From NCBI GenBank assembly GCA_902806215.1, contig CADCVT010000164.1, positions 1 through 18,081 on the forward strand: 18,081 bases of DNA, in the 5' to 3' direction. The translations under genes and the position numbers were made by a program. Below are positions 1 through 7,707 of this stretch, in pieces. The stretch is from an uncultured Solirubrobacteraceae bacterium. Lineage in GTDB: Bacteria; Actinomycetota; Thermoleophilia; Solirubrobacterales; Solirubrobacteraceae. How positions within the stretch are numbered: position 1 is the first letter of the stretch; the number at the start of each line of letters is the position of its first letter. Below the pieces are notes generated by a model, which did no database searches, had not been told where the DNA came from, and saw only the letters and a list, made by a program, of their open reading frames with translations.

Positions 1-2380
1 CGGTCTGGTTGGCCGAGACGGCGTCGGCGGCGTCGCACTCGACGACGTCGGTCTCGGTGTCGTAGACGCTCAGGGCGTCGACGCCGGGGCCGCCGCTCAC
101 GACGTCGGCTCCGGGCCCGCCGAGCACGGCGTCGTCGCCCGCGCCGCCCGCGATCCGGTCGGCGCCGCCGCCGCCGCTCAGCGCGTTGGACTCGGCGTTG
201 CCGGCGAGCGCGTCGTCGCCCGAGCCGCCCGCGACGTCCTCGATGTCGCCTCCCACGTCGTCGTTCTCGCCGCCCTCGCCGTCGCCGCCCACGTAGTCGA
301 GCGACACGGACACGCCCGCGGTCCGCTCGCCGTAGTCGACGAGATCGCGCCGGTCGCCGCCGCGCAGCAGGTCGGCACCTGCCCCGCCGGCCAGGACGTC
401 GTTGCCCTCGCCACCGGCCATCCGGTTGTTGACCGCGTAACCCGACAGCAGGTCGTCGCCGCGCCCGCCGACGAGGTGCTCCACATCGCGGGCGAGGTCG
501 TCGCGCTCGCTCGCGGCGCCGTCGTTCGCGGTCTCGTCGAGCGTGAGCGACACCGTCTCGCCCATCGCGCCGTAGTCGGCGGTGTCGCCGCCGGCGCCGC
601 CGTTCATCTTGTCCGCGCCGTCGCGTCCGCCGAGCAGCCGGTCGTCCCCCGCGCCGCCGTCGAGCACGTCGTCGTCGCCGGCGCCGCCGTCGAGCACGTC
701 GTCGCCGCCGGCGCCGAGGAGCCGCTGCTCGCCCGCGCCGCCCCGGAGCAGGTCACCAGCCGACCCTCCCGAGAGCACCTCGACGTCGTTGCCGACGCGA
801 TCGCCCTCGCCCGCCTCGCCGTCGTCGGCGCGATCGTCCTGGACGATCGCCACCGGCGCCGAGCGGTTGCCGTACTCGGCCCGGTCGCGCCCCGAGCCAC
901 CGTCGAGGACGTCCGCGCCGGAGCCGCCGTCGAGCACGTCGTCGAGCTCGTCGCCGCCGAGCGCGTCGTTGCCGGGACCCCCGCTCAGCAGGTCGTGGCC
1001 GTGACCGCCGCGCACGGCGTCGGCACCCGCGCCGCCGTCGACTTGGTCCTCGTTCTCGCCGCCGGCGATCGTGTCGGCGTCGGCGTCGCCGTGGACACGG
1101 TCGTTGCCGCGCCCGCCGTCGATGCGGTCAGCGCCGTCGTCGCCGCGCAGCAGATCCTGATGGTCGCCGCCGAGCAGCGTGTCGGGGCCGGGACCGCCGC
1201 GAAGCTCGTCGTCTCCGCCGTCGCCGGTGAGCGCGTCGGCTCCGGCGCCGCCGTCGAAGACGTCGCGCGTCCTCGGGCGTCCGACCATCACGTCGTCGCC
1301 GCTGCCGCCGTAGGCGCCCTCCAGGCTGACGAGCTTGTCCTTCTCCCCGGCCTCGCCGTCGTCGGCGAAGCCCGTGCCCATCGTCACCGTCACCGGCGCC
1401 GTGCGCTCGGAGTAGTCGACGGCGTCGGCGCCCGGTCCGCCGTCGATGGTGTCGGCACCGGTGCCGCCGTCCAGGAGATCGTTGCCCTGCCCACCCGCGA
1501 GCCAGCTCGTGCCCGGCGCGCCGATGAGGATGTCCGAGCCGCCGCCGCCGCCGAGACCCTCGACGTCGGGAGCGACGGTGTCGCGCTCGCCCGGCCCGCC
1601 GCTCGTAGGCGTGCCGTCGGCGGCGACGCGCACGTCCGCTTGGCGGTGGGAGTAGTCGACGTCGTCGACGCCTTCGCCGCCCTCGAAGCGGTCGGCGCCG
1701 TTCCCGTACGACGCTTCGAACCGGTCGTCCCCGGGACCACCGAGGTACGTCGTGTCGCCGGCGCGATCGGCGAATCGGTCCGGGCCCGGTGACCCGATGA
1801 CACGCTCGGCGCCGTCGCCGAGCTGGTCCGTCTGCACCACGCCGGCGATCGAGAACCCCGTGACGACCCCTCGGACCGCGGAGAAGTCGACGACGTCGTG
1901 TGCACCGGCGAGCTTGCTCGGCACGAAGAGGTCGAAACCGTCGCCGTCGATGGCCAGCGACCCGGCGGTGCCGGCGGTCAGCCAGTCCGAGCCCGCATCG
2001 TTGACGAAGGTCACGTGTCCCGCGCCGCCCCTCACGTGATCGTCGCCCGGTCCGTCCCGGACGATCAGCGGCGCCGCGGACTGAACCTGCTCGAGAAGGT
2101 CGTTCCCCGCCCCGAGATCGACCTCGATCCGTTCGGGTGCCCCACACAGTGCGGCCTGGCCGGCCTGCGTGCAGCCGGGCCCGGCGAGCACCGGCCGGGT
2201 GTCGTGCACGTGGAGACCGTCGTCGGTCGCGAGCATGGAGACGATGTCGTCGGCCGCGACGCGATCGGTCACGGTCAGCACCCCGTCCGTGAGCGAGGCC
2301 TCGACCGCCCAGGCCGGAGCCGCGCACAGCAGCGCGCCCAGGCAGGCGAGGACGGCGAGGATGGGGAACGAGCGGGGCAA
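1..2380 (-). CDS. Secreted RTX-like Asp/Gly-repeat (calcium-binding) protein, C-terminus outside window
   Basis: One open frame runs from a TTG at 2380 off the left edge (793 codons visible). An in-frame TGA lies at 2422-2420. The only other possible start after it is a CTG, and TTG gives a clean signal peptide: Arg, a hydrophobic core, then AAPAWA with likely cleavage after residue 25. Residues 26-200 form an N-terminal region with two Cys (70, 79). From about residue 205 the chain is built of GGxGxDxLx nonapeptides, which in RTX proteins fold as a Ca2+-binding beta-roll, interrupted by five related spacers of about 47 residues that start with a (V/A)(D/E)Y(S/G) motif. The last visible stretch (DVVECDAADAV) resembles the closing segment of such proteins, so the true C-terminus is probably near. 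The function is probably a surface or extracellular structural/adhesion role. Enzymatic activity is not visible. It follows the glycan genes but is probably a separate transcription unit. Confidence 0.85.
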   Translation of the reverse strand, partial: MPRSFPILAVLACLGALLCAAPAWAVEASLTDGVLTVTDRVAADDIVSMLATDDGLHVHDTRPVLAGPGCTQAGQAALCGAPERIEVDLGAGNDLLEQVQSAAPLIVRDGPGDDHVRGGAGHVTFVNDAGSDWLTAGTAGSLAIDGDGFDLFVPSKLAGAHDVVDFSAVRGVVTGFSIAGVVQTDQLGDGAERVIGSPGPDRFADRAGDTTYLGGPGDDRFEASYGNGADRFEGGEGVDDVDYSHRQADVRVAADGTPTSGGPGERDTVAPDVEGLGGGGGSDILIGAPGTSWLAGGQGNDLLDGGTGADTIDGGPGADAVDYSERTAPVTVTMGTGFADDGEAGEKDKLVSLEGAYGGSGDDVMVGRPRTRDVFDGGAGADALTGDGGDDELRGGPGPDTLLGGDHQDLLRGDDGADRIDGGRGNDRVHGDADADTIAGGENEDQVDGGAGADAVRGGHGHDLLSGGPGNDALGGDELDDVLDGGSGADVLDGGSGRDRAEYGNRSAPVAIVQDDRADDGEAGEGDRVGNDVEVLSGGSAGDLLRGGAGEQRLLGAGGDDVLDGGAGDDDVLDGGAGDDRLLGGRDGADKMNGGAGGDTADYGAMGETVSLTLDETANDGAASERDDLARDVEHLVGGRGDDLLSGYAVNNRMAGGEGNDVLAGGAGADLLRGGDRRDLVDYGERTAGVSVSLDYVGGDGEGGENDDVGGDIEDVAGGSGDDALAGNAESNALSGGGGADRIAGGAGDDAVLGGPGADVVSGGPGVDALSVYDTETDVVECDAADAVSANQT
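197..1660 (-). repeat. Five divergent spacer modules inside the RTX-like protein
   Basis: Modules begin near residues 241, 321, 501, 601 and 681 (about positions 1660, 1420, 880, 580 and 340) and are about 47 residues long. Each starts with an acidic residue plus Tyr-Ser/Gly, continues with an alternating hydrophobic strand, a DDGxxGExD-type acidic turn and a DVE/DIE segment, and ends in GGSGDD-like residues that re-enter the nonapeptide repeats. The copies are clearly related but not identical at the protein level, so they are old duplications. Confidence 0.7.
651..710 (-). repeat. Near-perfect 30-bp tandem duplication
   Basis: Positions 651-680 and 681-710 agree at 29 of 30 bases; the only difference is 675 versus 705. 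The duplication encodes two consecutive DVLDGGAGDD decapeptides (residues 561-580), so one repeat unit has 10 residues rather than the RTX-typical 9. The near-identity points to a recent duplication compared with the other, diverged repeats. Confidence 0.8.
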
Positions 2381-2391
2381 GGGCGGCAGGA

Positions 2392-2423
2392 CGTCTATCG
2401 GCAGGAAGCCGGCGACCGTTCAA
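2392..2423 (-). promoter_or_regulatory. Candidate promoter of the RTX-like gene
   Basis: On the minus strand TTGAAC (2423-2418) resembles a -35 box. After 18 bases comes GATAGA (2399-2394), with TAGACG two bases further on, as a weak -10. It lies between a terminator-like hairpin and the TTG start. Both boxes match the consensus only partly, so this is a suggestion from position and sequence. Confidence 0.3.
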
Positions 2424-2428
2424 CGCCT

Positions 2429-2455
2429 CGCTGCGCCAAGAGTTCCGGCGCAGCG
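2429..2455 (-). terminator. Hairpin just after the sugar isomerase gene
   Basis: A perfect 9-bp inverted repeat, CGCTGCGCC / GGCGCAGCG, with a 9-base loop lies 4 bases after the stop codon of the isomerase gene. It is GC-rich and has no following T-run, which is common for GC-rich actinobacteria. It is placed to end the glycan-gene transcript before the RTX-like gene. Confidence 0.5.
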
Positions 2456-2459
2456 CTCC

Positions 2460-3521
2460 CTACCTGCCTGCGAGCTGCTCCTTGAGCCGCTCGATGACCG
2501 CGACCGGCGACGGGTCGATCCCGCGCAGCACCGCGACGTACATCGACACGAGGTCGCCGAGCAGGACGAGCGAGAACACCCGCTCGACGGGGTTGCGGCC
2601 CTGGGTCTCGATGCGGAACGTCGCCTTCGCGCCTGGCTCGACGAGCCAGTCGGTCAGCTCGATGCGGTGGCGCACGCGCGGGTGCAGGTCGGCGTCGTCG
2701 AGGAAGATCGCCGAGAACGGGCCGAGGCTGTCGACGCCCTCCCAGCCCACGATCTCGTTGTGGTCGAGCTCGGGAAGCTCGTGGGAGAAGGCCGGCAGCT
2801 TCGCGTTCTCGTTGAGCTGGGTCTTCCACCGGTAGGCGATCGGCGCCGTGAGGCCCGAGCCTGCGATCAGCGGGATCGTGCCGTTGATGCCGCGGGCGAT
2901 CGTCTTGGCCAGGCCGTCGTCGGGACCGTCCGGCCCCCACTCCGCGCACAGCGTCTCGACGTGCGAGGCCGCGACGTCGACCTCGGAGTTCATCCGCGTG
3001 CACACGCCGCACAGCGCGGCGACCTCGAGCGTCGCCACGGTCAGGTACGCGACCGCCGCGCGCGGCTGGAAGCCGCCCGGGATCGGGATGACCGGCACCC
3101 CGTCTGCCCGCGCCTGCTCGGCGAGCTTGCCGCCGCTCGTGACCACGACCCGCCGCGCGCCGACGAACCCGGCCGCGTCGTAGCAGGCAAGGGTCTCCTC
3201 GGTGTTGCCCGAGTACGACGCGCACAGGACGGTGGTGTCGGGCGTCGCCCACGGCGGCAGCCCGTAGGCGCGCGCGACCGCGACCGGCCGCGAGGCGTGG
3301 TCGCCGAGGATCGCGCGGGCGAGACCGCCGCCGATCGCCGACCCGCCCATGCCCGCGACGATGAGGCCGCCCGGCGAGTCCCACTCCTCCATGAGCCCCG
3401 CCGCGCTCTCGAACCGCCACAGCGCGTCGCGCAGGTGCTCGGGGATGGCGAGCACGTCGGCCATCAGCGAGTTGCGGTCGACCCGGGCGATGCCCTCGCG
3501 ATCCAGCGCCGGAGAGCTCAT
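2460..3521 (-). CDS. Bifunctional phosphoglucose/phosphomannose isomerase (SIS domain)
   Basis: A 353-residue protein with two SIS (sugar isomerase) halves. The N-terminal half has GMGGSAIGG (57-65) and SYSGNTEET (102-110), the phosphosugar-binding loop typical of the family. The C-terminal half carries the LDHNEI segment (252-257) with the conserved His254, and ends with RNPVERVFSLVLLGDLVSMY (309-328). Length and motifs fit the archaeal/actinobacterial bifunctional PGI/PMI family, which interconverts fructose-6-phosphate with glucose-6-phosphate or mannose-6-phosphate in the cytoplasm. The ATG start is 3 bases after the stop of the nucleotidylyltransferase, so the two are cotranscribed. In this setting it would feed glucose- or mannose-phosphate into nucleotide-sugar synthesis. 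No phosphomannomutase is present in the window. Confidence 0.9.
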   Translation of the reverse strand: MSSPALDREGIARVDRNSLMADVLAIPEHLRDALWRFESAAGLMEEWDSPGGLIVAGMGGSAIGGGLARAILGDHASRPVAVARAYGLPPWATPDTTVLCASYSGNTEETLACYDAAGFVGARRVVVTSGGKLAEQARADGVPVIPIPGGFQPRAAVAYLTVATLEVAALCGVCTRMNSEVDVAASHVETLCAEWGPDGPDDGLAKTIARGINGTIPLIAGSGLTAPIAYRWKTQLNENAKLPAFSHELPELDHNEIVGWEGVDSLGPFSAIFLDDADLHPRVRHRIELTDWLVEPGAKATFRIETQGRNPVERVFSLVLLGDLVSMYVAVLRGIDPSPVAVIERLKEQLAGR

Positions 3522-3524
3522 CGG

Positions 3525-4628
3525 CTAGAAGCGGATCGCTCCGTCGGGGATCTCGACGTGCGGGAAGACCCGCACGCCACGGGTGAGGATGTTGTCGGCG
3601 CCGACCGTGACGCCCTCGCCGAGGACGGCGCCGCCGGTCACCTGGGTGCGCGCGCCGATCTTCACGCCGGCGGCGACCACGCAGTCGCGCAGCACGCAGC
3701 TCTCGCCGATCTCGGCGCCCTGCATGACGACCGAGCGCTCGATGCGCGCGTCCGCCCCGATCGAGACCCCGTCGCCGAGGACGACCAGCGAGCCGACCTG
3801 CGCTCCGGCGGCCACCGAGCACCCGCGCTCGACGACCGCGGGCGGCACGACGCGGCCCTCGGGCGTCACGCCGTCGGCGATCGCCACGTAGTCGCTGCCC
3901 AGTCGTTCGGTCACCTCGGTCTTCACGGCGCCCTCGATGATGTCGAACGTGCCCTGCAGATACCGCTCCGGAGTGCCGATATCGAGCCAGTACGCGCCAG
4001 GATGCGCAAATCCGTACAGACCGCCCCCCACGAGCTGGGGCCAGATCTCCCGTTCGATCGAGACGTTCTGGTCCGGCGCGATCAGGTCGACGACCCCGCG
4101 CTCGAGGATGTAGGCCCCGGCGCTGATGAGGTTCGTGTCGATCTGGTCCGACGACGGCTTCTCGACGAACTCGCGCACGGCGTTGTCGTCCTCGAGGCGC
4201 ACCAGGCCGTACTGCGACGGGTCGTCGACCGGGACGAGGGCGAGCGTCCCGCGCGCGCCGGTCGCCTCGTGCTGGGCGAGCTGGGCCGTCAGGTCCATGT
4301 CGGTGAGGACGTCGCCGTTGAGCATGAAGAAGCGCTCGTCGAGCAGCGACTCCGCGAACTTCAGGGCGCCGGCGGTGCCGCGCGGCTCGGGCTCCTCGAC
4401 GTAGCGCAGGCGCAGCCCGTAGGCCTCGCCGTCGCCGAGGACGTTGCGCACGGCGGTCGAGAGGTAGCCCATCGAGAACACGACGTCCTCGACGCCGTGG
4501 CCGCGCAGCCACTCGAGCATGTACGCCATGAACGGCCGGTCGACCAGCGGCATGACCGGCTTCGGGACGGTCGAGGTCAGCGGCCGCAGACGCGTCCCCT
4601 CGCCGCCCACGAGGATCACGGCCTGCAT
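3525..4628 (-). CDS. Sugar-1-phosphate nucleotidylyltransferase (mannose-1-phosphate guanylyltransferase-like)
   Basis: A 367-residue protein. I chose the ATG at 4628 because the protein then begins directly with the nucleotide-binding strand and the signature GGEGTRLRPLT (8-18); an upstream in-frame ATG would only add 31 unlikely residues. The nucleotidyltransferase domain spans about 1-235, with NGD (104-106) as a metal/nucleotide site, VEKP (155-158) and WLDIGTPERY (214-223). Residues 255-360 are a left-handed beta-helix of hexapeptide repeats, as in GDP-mannose and glucose-1-phosphate pyrophosphorylases. It makes an NDP-sugar from an NTP and a sugar-1-phosphate in the cytoplasm. GDP-mannose is the favoured product because the next gene is a PGI/PMI, but UDP- or dTDP-glucose cannot be excluded from sequence alone. 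Confidence 0.88.
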   Translation of the reverse strand: MQAVILVGGEGTRLRPLTSTVPKPVMPLVDRPFMAYMLEWLRGHGVEDVVFSMGYLSTAVRNVLGDGEAYGLRLRYVEEPEPRGTAGALKFAESLLDERFFMLNGDVLTDMDLTAQLAQHEATGARGTLALVPVDDPSQYGLVRLEDDNAVREFVEKPSSDQIDTNLISAGAYILERGVVDLIAPDQNVSIEREIWPQLVGGGLYGFAHPGAYWLDIGTPERYLQGTFDIIEGAVKTEVTERLGSDYVAIADGVTPEGRVVPPAVVERGCSVAAGAQVGSLVVLGDGVSIGADARIERSVVMQGAEIGESCVLRDCVVAAGVKIGARTQVTGGAVLGEGVTVGADNILTRGVRVFPHVEIPDGAIRF

Positions 4629-4634
4629 CAGTGG

Positions 4635-4667
4635 CCCGTCCGGTGGGTCATCGGCCGTCTGGACGGG
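4635..4667 (-). promoter_or_regulatory. Inverted repeat covering the possible ribosome-binding site of the nucleotidylyltransferase
   Basis: CCCGTCC and GGACGGG form a perfect 7-bp stem with a 19-base loop. On the transcript the arm next to the start is GGACGGG, 6 bases before the ATG and the only SD-like sequence there. The other arm can instead form a short CCGT/ACGG hairpin. Such pairings are not rare by chance in GC-rich DNA. Confidence 0.25.
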
Positions 4668-4704
4668 ACGATCGTCGCGCTCTGGCGAGGACGCAGGGAA
4701 GGAG

Positions 4705-4721
4705 ATGTGCCCCTGGCACAT
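4705..4721. other. Short perfect hairpin in the ugd-nucleotidylyltransferase spacer
   Basis: ATGTGCC and GGCACAT form a perfect 7-bp dyad with a 3-base loop in the 166-bp spacer between ugd and the nucleotidylyltransferase. It could be an RNA hairpin or a binding site. It has no T-tract. No gene is convincing in the spacer. Confidence 0.3.
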
Positions 4722-4794
4722 GACTGACCGAGGACACAGCCAGACGCGGCGAGCGCCCGTCCAGGCGGTCGAGGATCCGCCGGGCGGGCCACTA

Positions 4795-6162
4795 TCAGCC
4801 TGGCCCTGAGCCGAGCGAGGCGGGCTGCGCGTCGGCGCCGGCCACGACGGCCGGATCGGCGGGGTCGCCTTCGCGGCCGCGCCCCACCCCCTCGTAGCGC
4901 AGGCCCGCGGAGCGGACGGCGTCGGGGTCGAGCGCGTTGCGCCCGTCGACGACGACCTCGCCGCGCATCGCGCCGGCGATCTCGTTCCAGTCCAGCTTGC
5001 CGAACTGCTCCCACTCGGTGACGAGCACGACGGCGTCGGCGTCGCGCACGGCGGAGAGCTCGTCGTCGGCGAAGTCGACCCCGTGCGGCATGAGGTGCTT
5101 GGCCTCCTCCATCGCGATCGGGTCGAACGCGACGACCTCGGCGCCCTCGCCCTGCAGCCGGCCCGCGAGCACGAGCGAGGAGGCCTCGCGCATGTCGTCG
5201 GTGTTCGGCTTGAACGCCAGGCCGAGCAGGGCGATCCGCTTGCCCACGAGCGACCCGAGCGACCGCTTGAGCTTGCCGATGACCTTGCGCTTCTGCAGCT
5301 CGTTGACCTCGATGACCGCCGAGAGCAGCTGGAAGTGGTAGCCCGAGTTGCCCGCGAGCTGCTTGAGCGCGCTGACGTCCTTCGGGAAGCACGAGCCGCC
5401 GAAGCCGATGCCGGGCTGCAGGAACTTCGGCCCGATGCGGTCGTCGAGGCCCATCCCGCGGGCGACCTCGGACACGTCGGCGCCGGTCTCCTCCGAGACG
5501 TTCGCGATCTCGTTGATGAACGAGATCTTCGTCGCGAGGAACGCGTTGGACGCGAGCTTGACCATCTCGGCCGAGGCGATGTCCATCCGCAGGATCGGCG
5601 CGTTCAGCGGCGCGTAGAGCTCCTGCACGGCGTCGCCGGCCCAGTCGCCGTCGTCGCCGATGACGACGCGGTCGGGGTTGAGGAAGTCCTTGACGGCCGA
5701 GCCCTCCTTGAGGAACTCGGGACACGAGACGTAGCGGAAGTTCGAGCGCCCGGTCTCCTCGAAGCGGCGCTTGATCGCGCGGCCGGTGCCGACCGGGACG
5801 GTCGACTTCATGATGAGCGCGTGCTCGCCCTCGGGCGGCATCGAGCCGACGACCGAGAAGACCGCGGTCAGGTCCGCGTCGCCCGAGTACGACGGCGGCG
5901 TGCCGACGGCGACGAACAGCAGCCGCGCGTGCTCGAGCGCGTCGTTGATGTCCGTCGAGAAGTGCAGGCGGCCGCGGTGCTTGGCCACGAGCTCCTCGAG
6001 GCCCGGCTCGTAGATCGGGATCTCGCCACGCTCGAGGCCCGCGATCTTGGCCTCGTCGATGTCGATGCAGTAGACGTCGTTACCGAGCTCGGCGAAGCCG
6101 GCCGCGGTGACGAGCCCGACATAGCCGGTGCCGATGACGCCGATGGGTTCACGGTTGCTCAT
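4795..6162 (-). CDS. ugd: UDP-glucose 6-dehydrogenase
   Basis: A 455-residue protein with the full UDP-glucose/GDP-mannose dehydrogenase layout: an N-terminal Rossmann domain opening with GVIGTGYVGL (8-17), the PEFLKEG loop (148-154), a central helix with K202 and N206, the catalytic Cys258 in GFGGSCFPKD, and a C-terminal domain with LLGLAFKPNTDDMREA (312-327). It oxidises UDP-glucose to UDP-glucuronate using two NAD+ in the cytoplasm. GDP-mannose dehydrogenase is a related alternative, but the motif set fits Ugd better. The last 25 or so residues after GVGRG are a low-complexity Ala/Gly/Pro tail not needed for the fold. The start is 15 bases after the upstream LCP stop, so the genes are cotranscribed; UDP-glucuronate is a plausible acidic precursor of the polymer those LCP enzymes attach. 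Confidence 0.95.
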   Translation of the reverse strand: MSNREPIGVIGTGYVGLVTAAGFAELGNDVYCIDIDEAKIAGLERGEIPIYEPGLEELVAKHRGRLHFSTDINDALEHARLLFVAVGTPPSYSGDADLTAVFSVVGSMPPEGEHALIMKSTVPVGTGRAIKRRFEETGRSNFRYVSCPEFLKEGSAVKDFLNPDRVVIGDDGDWAGDAVQELYAPLNAPILRMDIASAEMVKLASNAFLATKISFINEIANVSEETGADVSEVARGMGLDDRIGPKFLQPGIGFGGSCFPKDVSALKQLAGNSGYHFQLLSAVIEVNELQKRKVIGKLKRSLGSLVGKRIALLGLAFKPNTDDMREASSLVLAGRLQGEGAEVVAFDPIAMEEAKHLMPHGVDFADDELSAVRDADAVVLVTEWEQFGKLDWNEIAGAMRGEVVVDGRNALDPDAVRSAGLRYEGVGRGREGDPADPAVVAGADAQPASLGSGPG

Positions 6163-6177
6163 ACGCGGCGTCGGAGA

Positions 6178-7707
6178 CTATCCACCGCGGCCGACACGGG
6201 TCAGCGAACGGGCGATCCCGATCATCTGACGGTTGGTGAGCGACCGCAGCAGCGTGTTGGAGACCCAATACACCGCGTTGTCGGTCTTCCAGGCCACGAG
6301 CCGCAGGCGCGACCCGTCCTTGAACAGCAGCAGCTTGCGGTTGCCCGCCTTCATCGTCGACGACGGCTTGGCGATGATCGGCGCCTCGGTCCAGTCGGTG
6401 CCCTGCACGCCGTAGTACTCGCCGATGCCGGGCGCCTCGATGACCATCCGGTACGCGCGGTGCTTGCGTCCCTCGAGGTCGAACAAGTCGTAGGTCCGCG
6501 GGTTGTCCGACGAGAAGCCGTCCCAGAAGCGCCCGCCGCGGATGATGTCCTTCGGGTAGTAGACGGGGAACGGGAGCTTCGCGCCCGCGATGATCGCCTT
6601 GTCCTCGGCCTGCTTGCGGTCGGCGACGACGAGCCCGGGCGCGCGGCTGCTCGAGCGCCGGCCCTTGCGGCGCTTCGTCGCGCGCGCCTTCGTCGGGCCC
6701 TTCGCGCCGGTCGAGGCCTGCGCGTTGAGGAACTCGTCGCGCACGCGGCGGAGGTTCTCGTCGGTGATCGTCACGAACTCCGTCCCGAGCTCGGCGCGGA
6801 ACTTCACCCGCCGCAGCGGGTCGCGCGAGGCCTCGTACGTGAGCTTGAGCAGCCGCAGGATCGCGGCGTTCGAGCGGATGTCGGTGTCCGTGTAGCGCCC
6901 GAACAGCTTCAGCAGCTGCTTGCGGTCACCGAAGAGCTTGTCGATGCCGACCTGGTCCTTGGCCTGCGAGAGGTAGTGCTGCTGGCGCGCGCCGCGGACG
7001 ATGTCGGTGTCGAGGTGGCGGAACCGGACGAAGTCGAGCGAGTCCTGGCCGCAGAGCTTCTGGTAGCCGGGCTTGAGGTCGATCGTCGCGTAGTTCGTCG
7101 GGCTCTTCACCGGCGGCTGGTTGTCGTTGTAGTAGCGCCGGTCGACGTCGACGTAGAAGCAGCCGAGCGCCTTGACGGCCCGGGTGAACGCGCCGAAGTT
7201 GATGTTCACGACGTGGTTGATGGCGAAGGGCTCGCCGTCGACCGACTGCATGAGCTCCTTGACCTTGCGCACGGTCGCCCGCGGGCCGCCGATCGAGTAC
7301 GCGGCGTTGATCTTGTCGCTGTAGAGCCCCTGCGGCCCCTGGTACTCGACCTTGAGGTCGCGCGGGATCGAGAGGATCGCGGTCGCGCCCTTCGACGGGT
7401 CGAGGCGGACGAGGATGATCGTGTCCGAGCGCGGCGCGATCTTCGCCTTGCGGTCGGCGAAGCGCCGGTCCGAGCCGAGCACGAGGATCGTCTGCGGGTC
7501 GCCGGCGTCGACGTCGTCGAGCACCTCCTCGACGCCTGTGATCGCCTGGTTGTCGTCGAGGAACGCGTTCAGCGTGTCGTCGACCTCGAGCAGCACCGCG
7601 GTCGCCGACCCCGCCGCCGTGAGGAAGACGATCGTGACCATGGCCGCGAGGAAGCGCTTCCACATCCCCCACGCGAGGCGGGGCGGATCTTCGGGATAGA
7701 CGCTCAT
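6178..7707 (-). CDS. LCP (LytR-CpsA-Psr) family glycopolymer transferase, copy 1
   Basis: A 509-residue membrane-anchored protein with an N-terminal transmembrane helix (about 16-40) and the rest outside. The LCP catalytic domain is about 72-245, with ILVLGSDRR (74-82), RSDTIILVRLDP (93-104), SIPRDL (113-118), DKIN (131-134) and ARQQ (240-243), which in the family carry the metal- and pyrophosphate-binding Asp/Arg residues. LCP enzymes move lipid-linked teichoic acid-, capsule- or arabinogalactan-type polymers onto peptidoglycan. Cys183 and Cys219 sit inside the domain. A Lys/Arg-rich linker (about 336-355) precedes a C-terminal domain (about 378-505) also found in the neighbouring copy. The ATG overlaps the TGA of that copy as ATGA, and this start places the transmembrane helix correctly. 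Its acceptor and polymer are unknown. Confidence 0.92.
   Translation of the reverse strand: MSVYPEDPPRLAWGMWKRFLAAMVTIVFLTAAGSATAVLLEVDDTLNAFLDDNQAITGVEEVLDDVDAGDPQTILVLGSDRRFADRKAKIAPRSDTIILVRLDPSKGATAILSIPRDLKVEYQGPQGLYSDKINAAYSIGGPRATVRKVKELMQSVDGEPFAINHVVNINFGAFTRAVKALGCFYVDVDRRYYNDNQPPVKSPTNYATIDLKPGYQKLCGQDSLDFVRFRHLDTDIVRGARQQHYLSQAKDQVGIDKLFGDRKQLLKLFGRYTDTDIRSNAAILRLLKLTYEASRDPLRRVKFRAELGTEFVTITDENLRRVRDEFLNAQASTGAKGPTKARATKRRKGRRSSSRAPGLVVADRKQAEDKAIIAGAKLPFPVYYPKDIIRGGRFWDGFSSDNPRTYDLFDLEGRKHRAYRMVIEAPGIGEYYGVQGTDWTEAPIIAKPSSTMKAGNRKLLLFKDGSRLRLVAWKTDNAVYWVSNTLLRSLTNRQMIGIARSLTRVGRGG

Noticed and set aside
1..1700. Repetitive GC-rich DNA as a CRISPR or satellite array
   Set aside because: The periodicity follows the 27-base coding unit of Asp/Gly nonapeptides in one continuous frame.
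476..1792. Long plus-strand open frame opposite the RTX-like gene
   Set aside because: It mirrors the Asp/Gly-rich codons of the minus-strand gene and has low-complexity Ala/Val/Arg content with no recognisable domain.
4629..4721. N-terminal extension of the nucleotidylyltransferase to the ATG at 4721
   Set aside because: The 31 extra residues precede a standard family N-terminus and would place the hairpin in coding sequence; the ATG at 4628 fits better.
2169..4727. 852-codon plus-strand open frame
   Set aside because: It spans two clear minus-strand enzymes; antisense frames lack stops in very GC-rich genes. The product is Arg/Asp/His-rich and unlike any family.
4720..4809. Short plus-strand frame after AAGGAG in the ugd spacer
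   Set aside because: The SD-like sequence is too far from this ATG, and the frame runs into ugd on the opposite strand.
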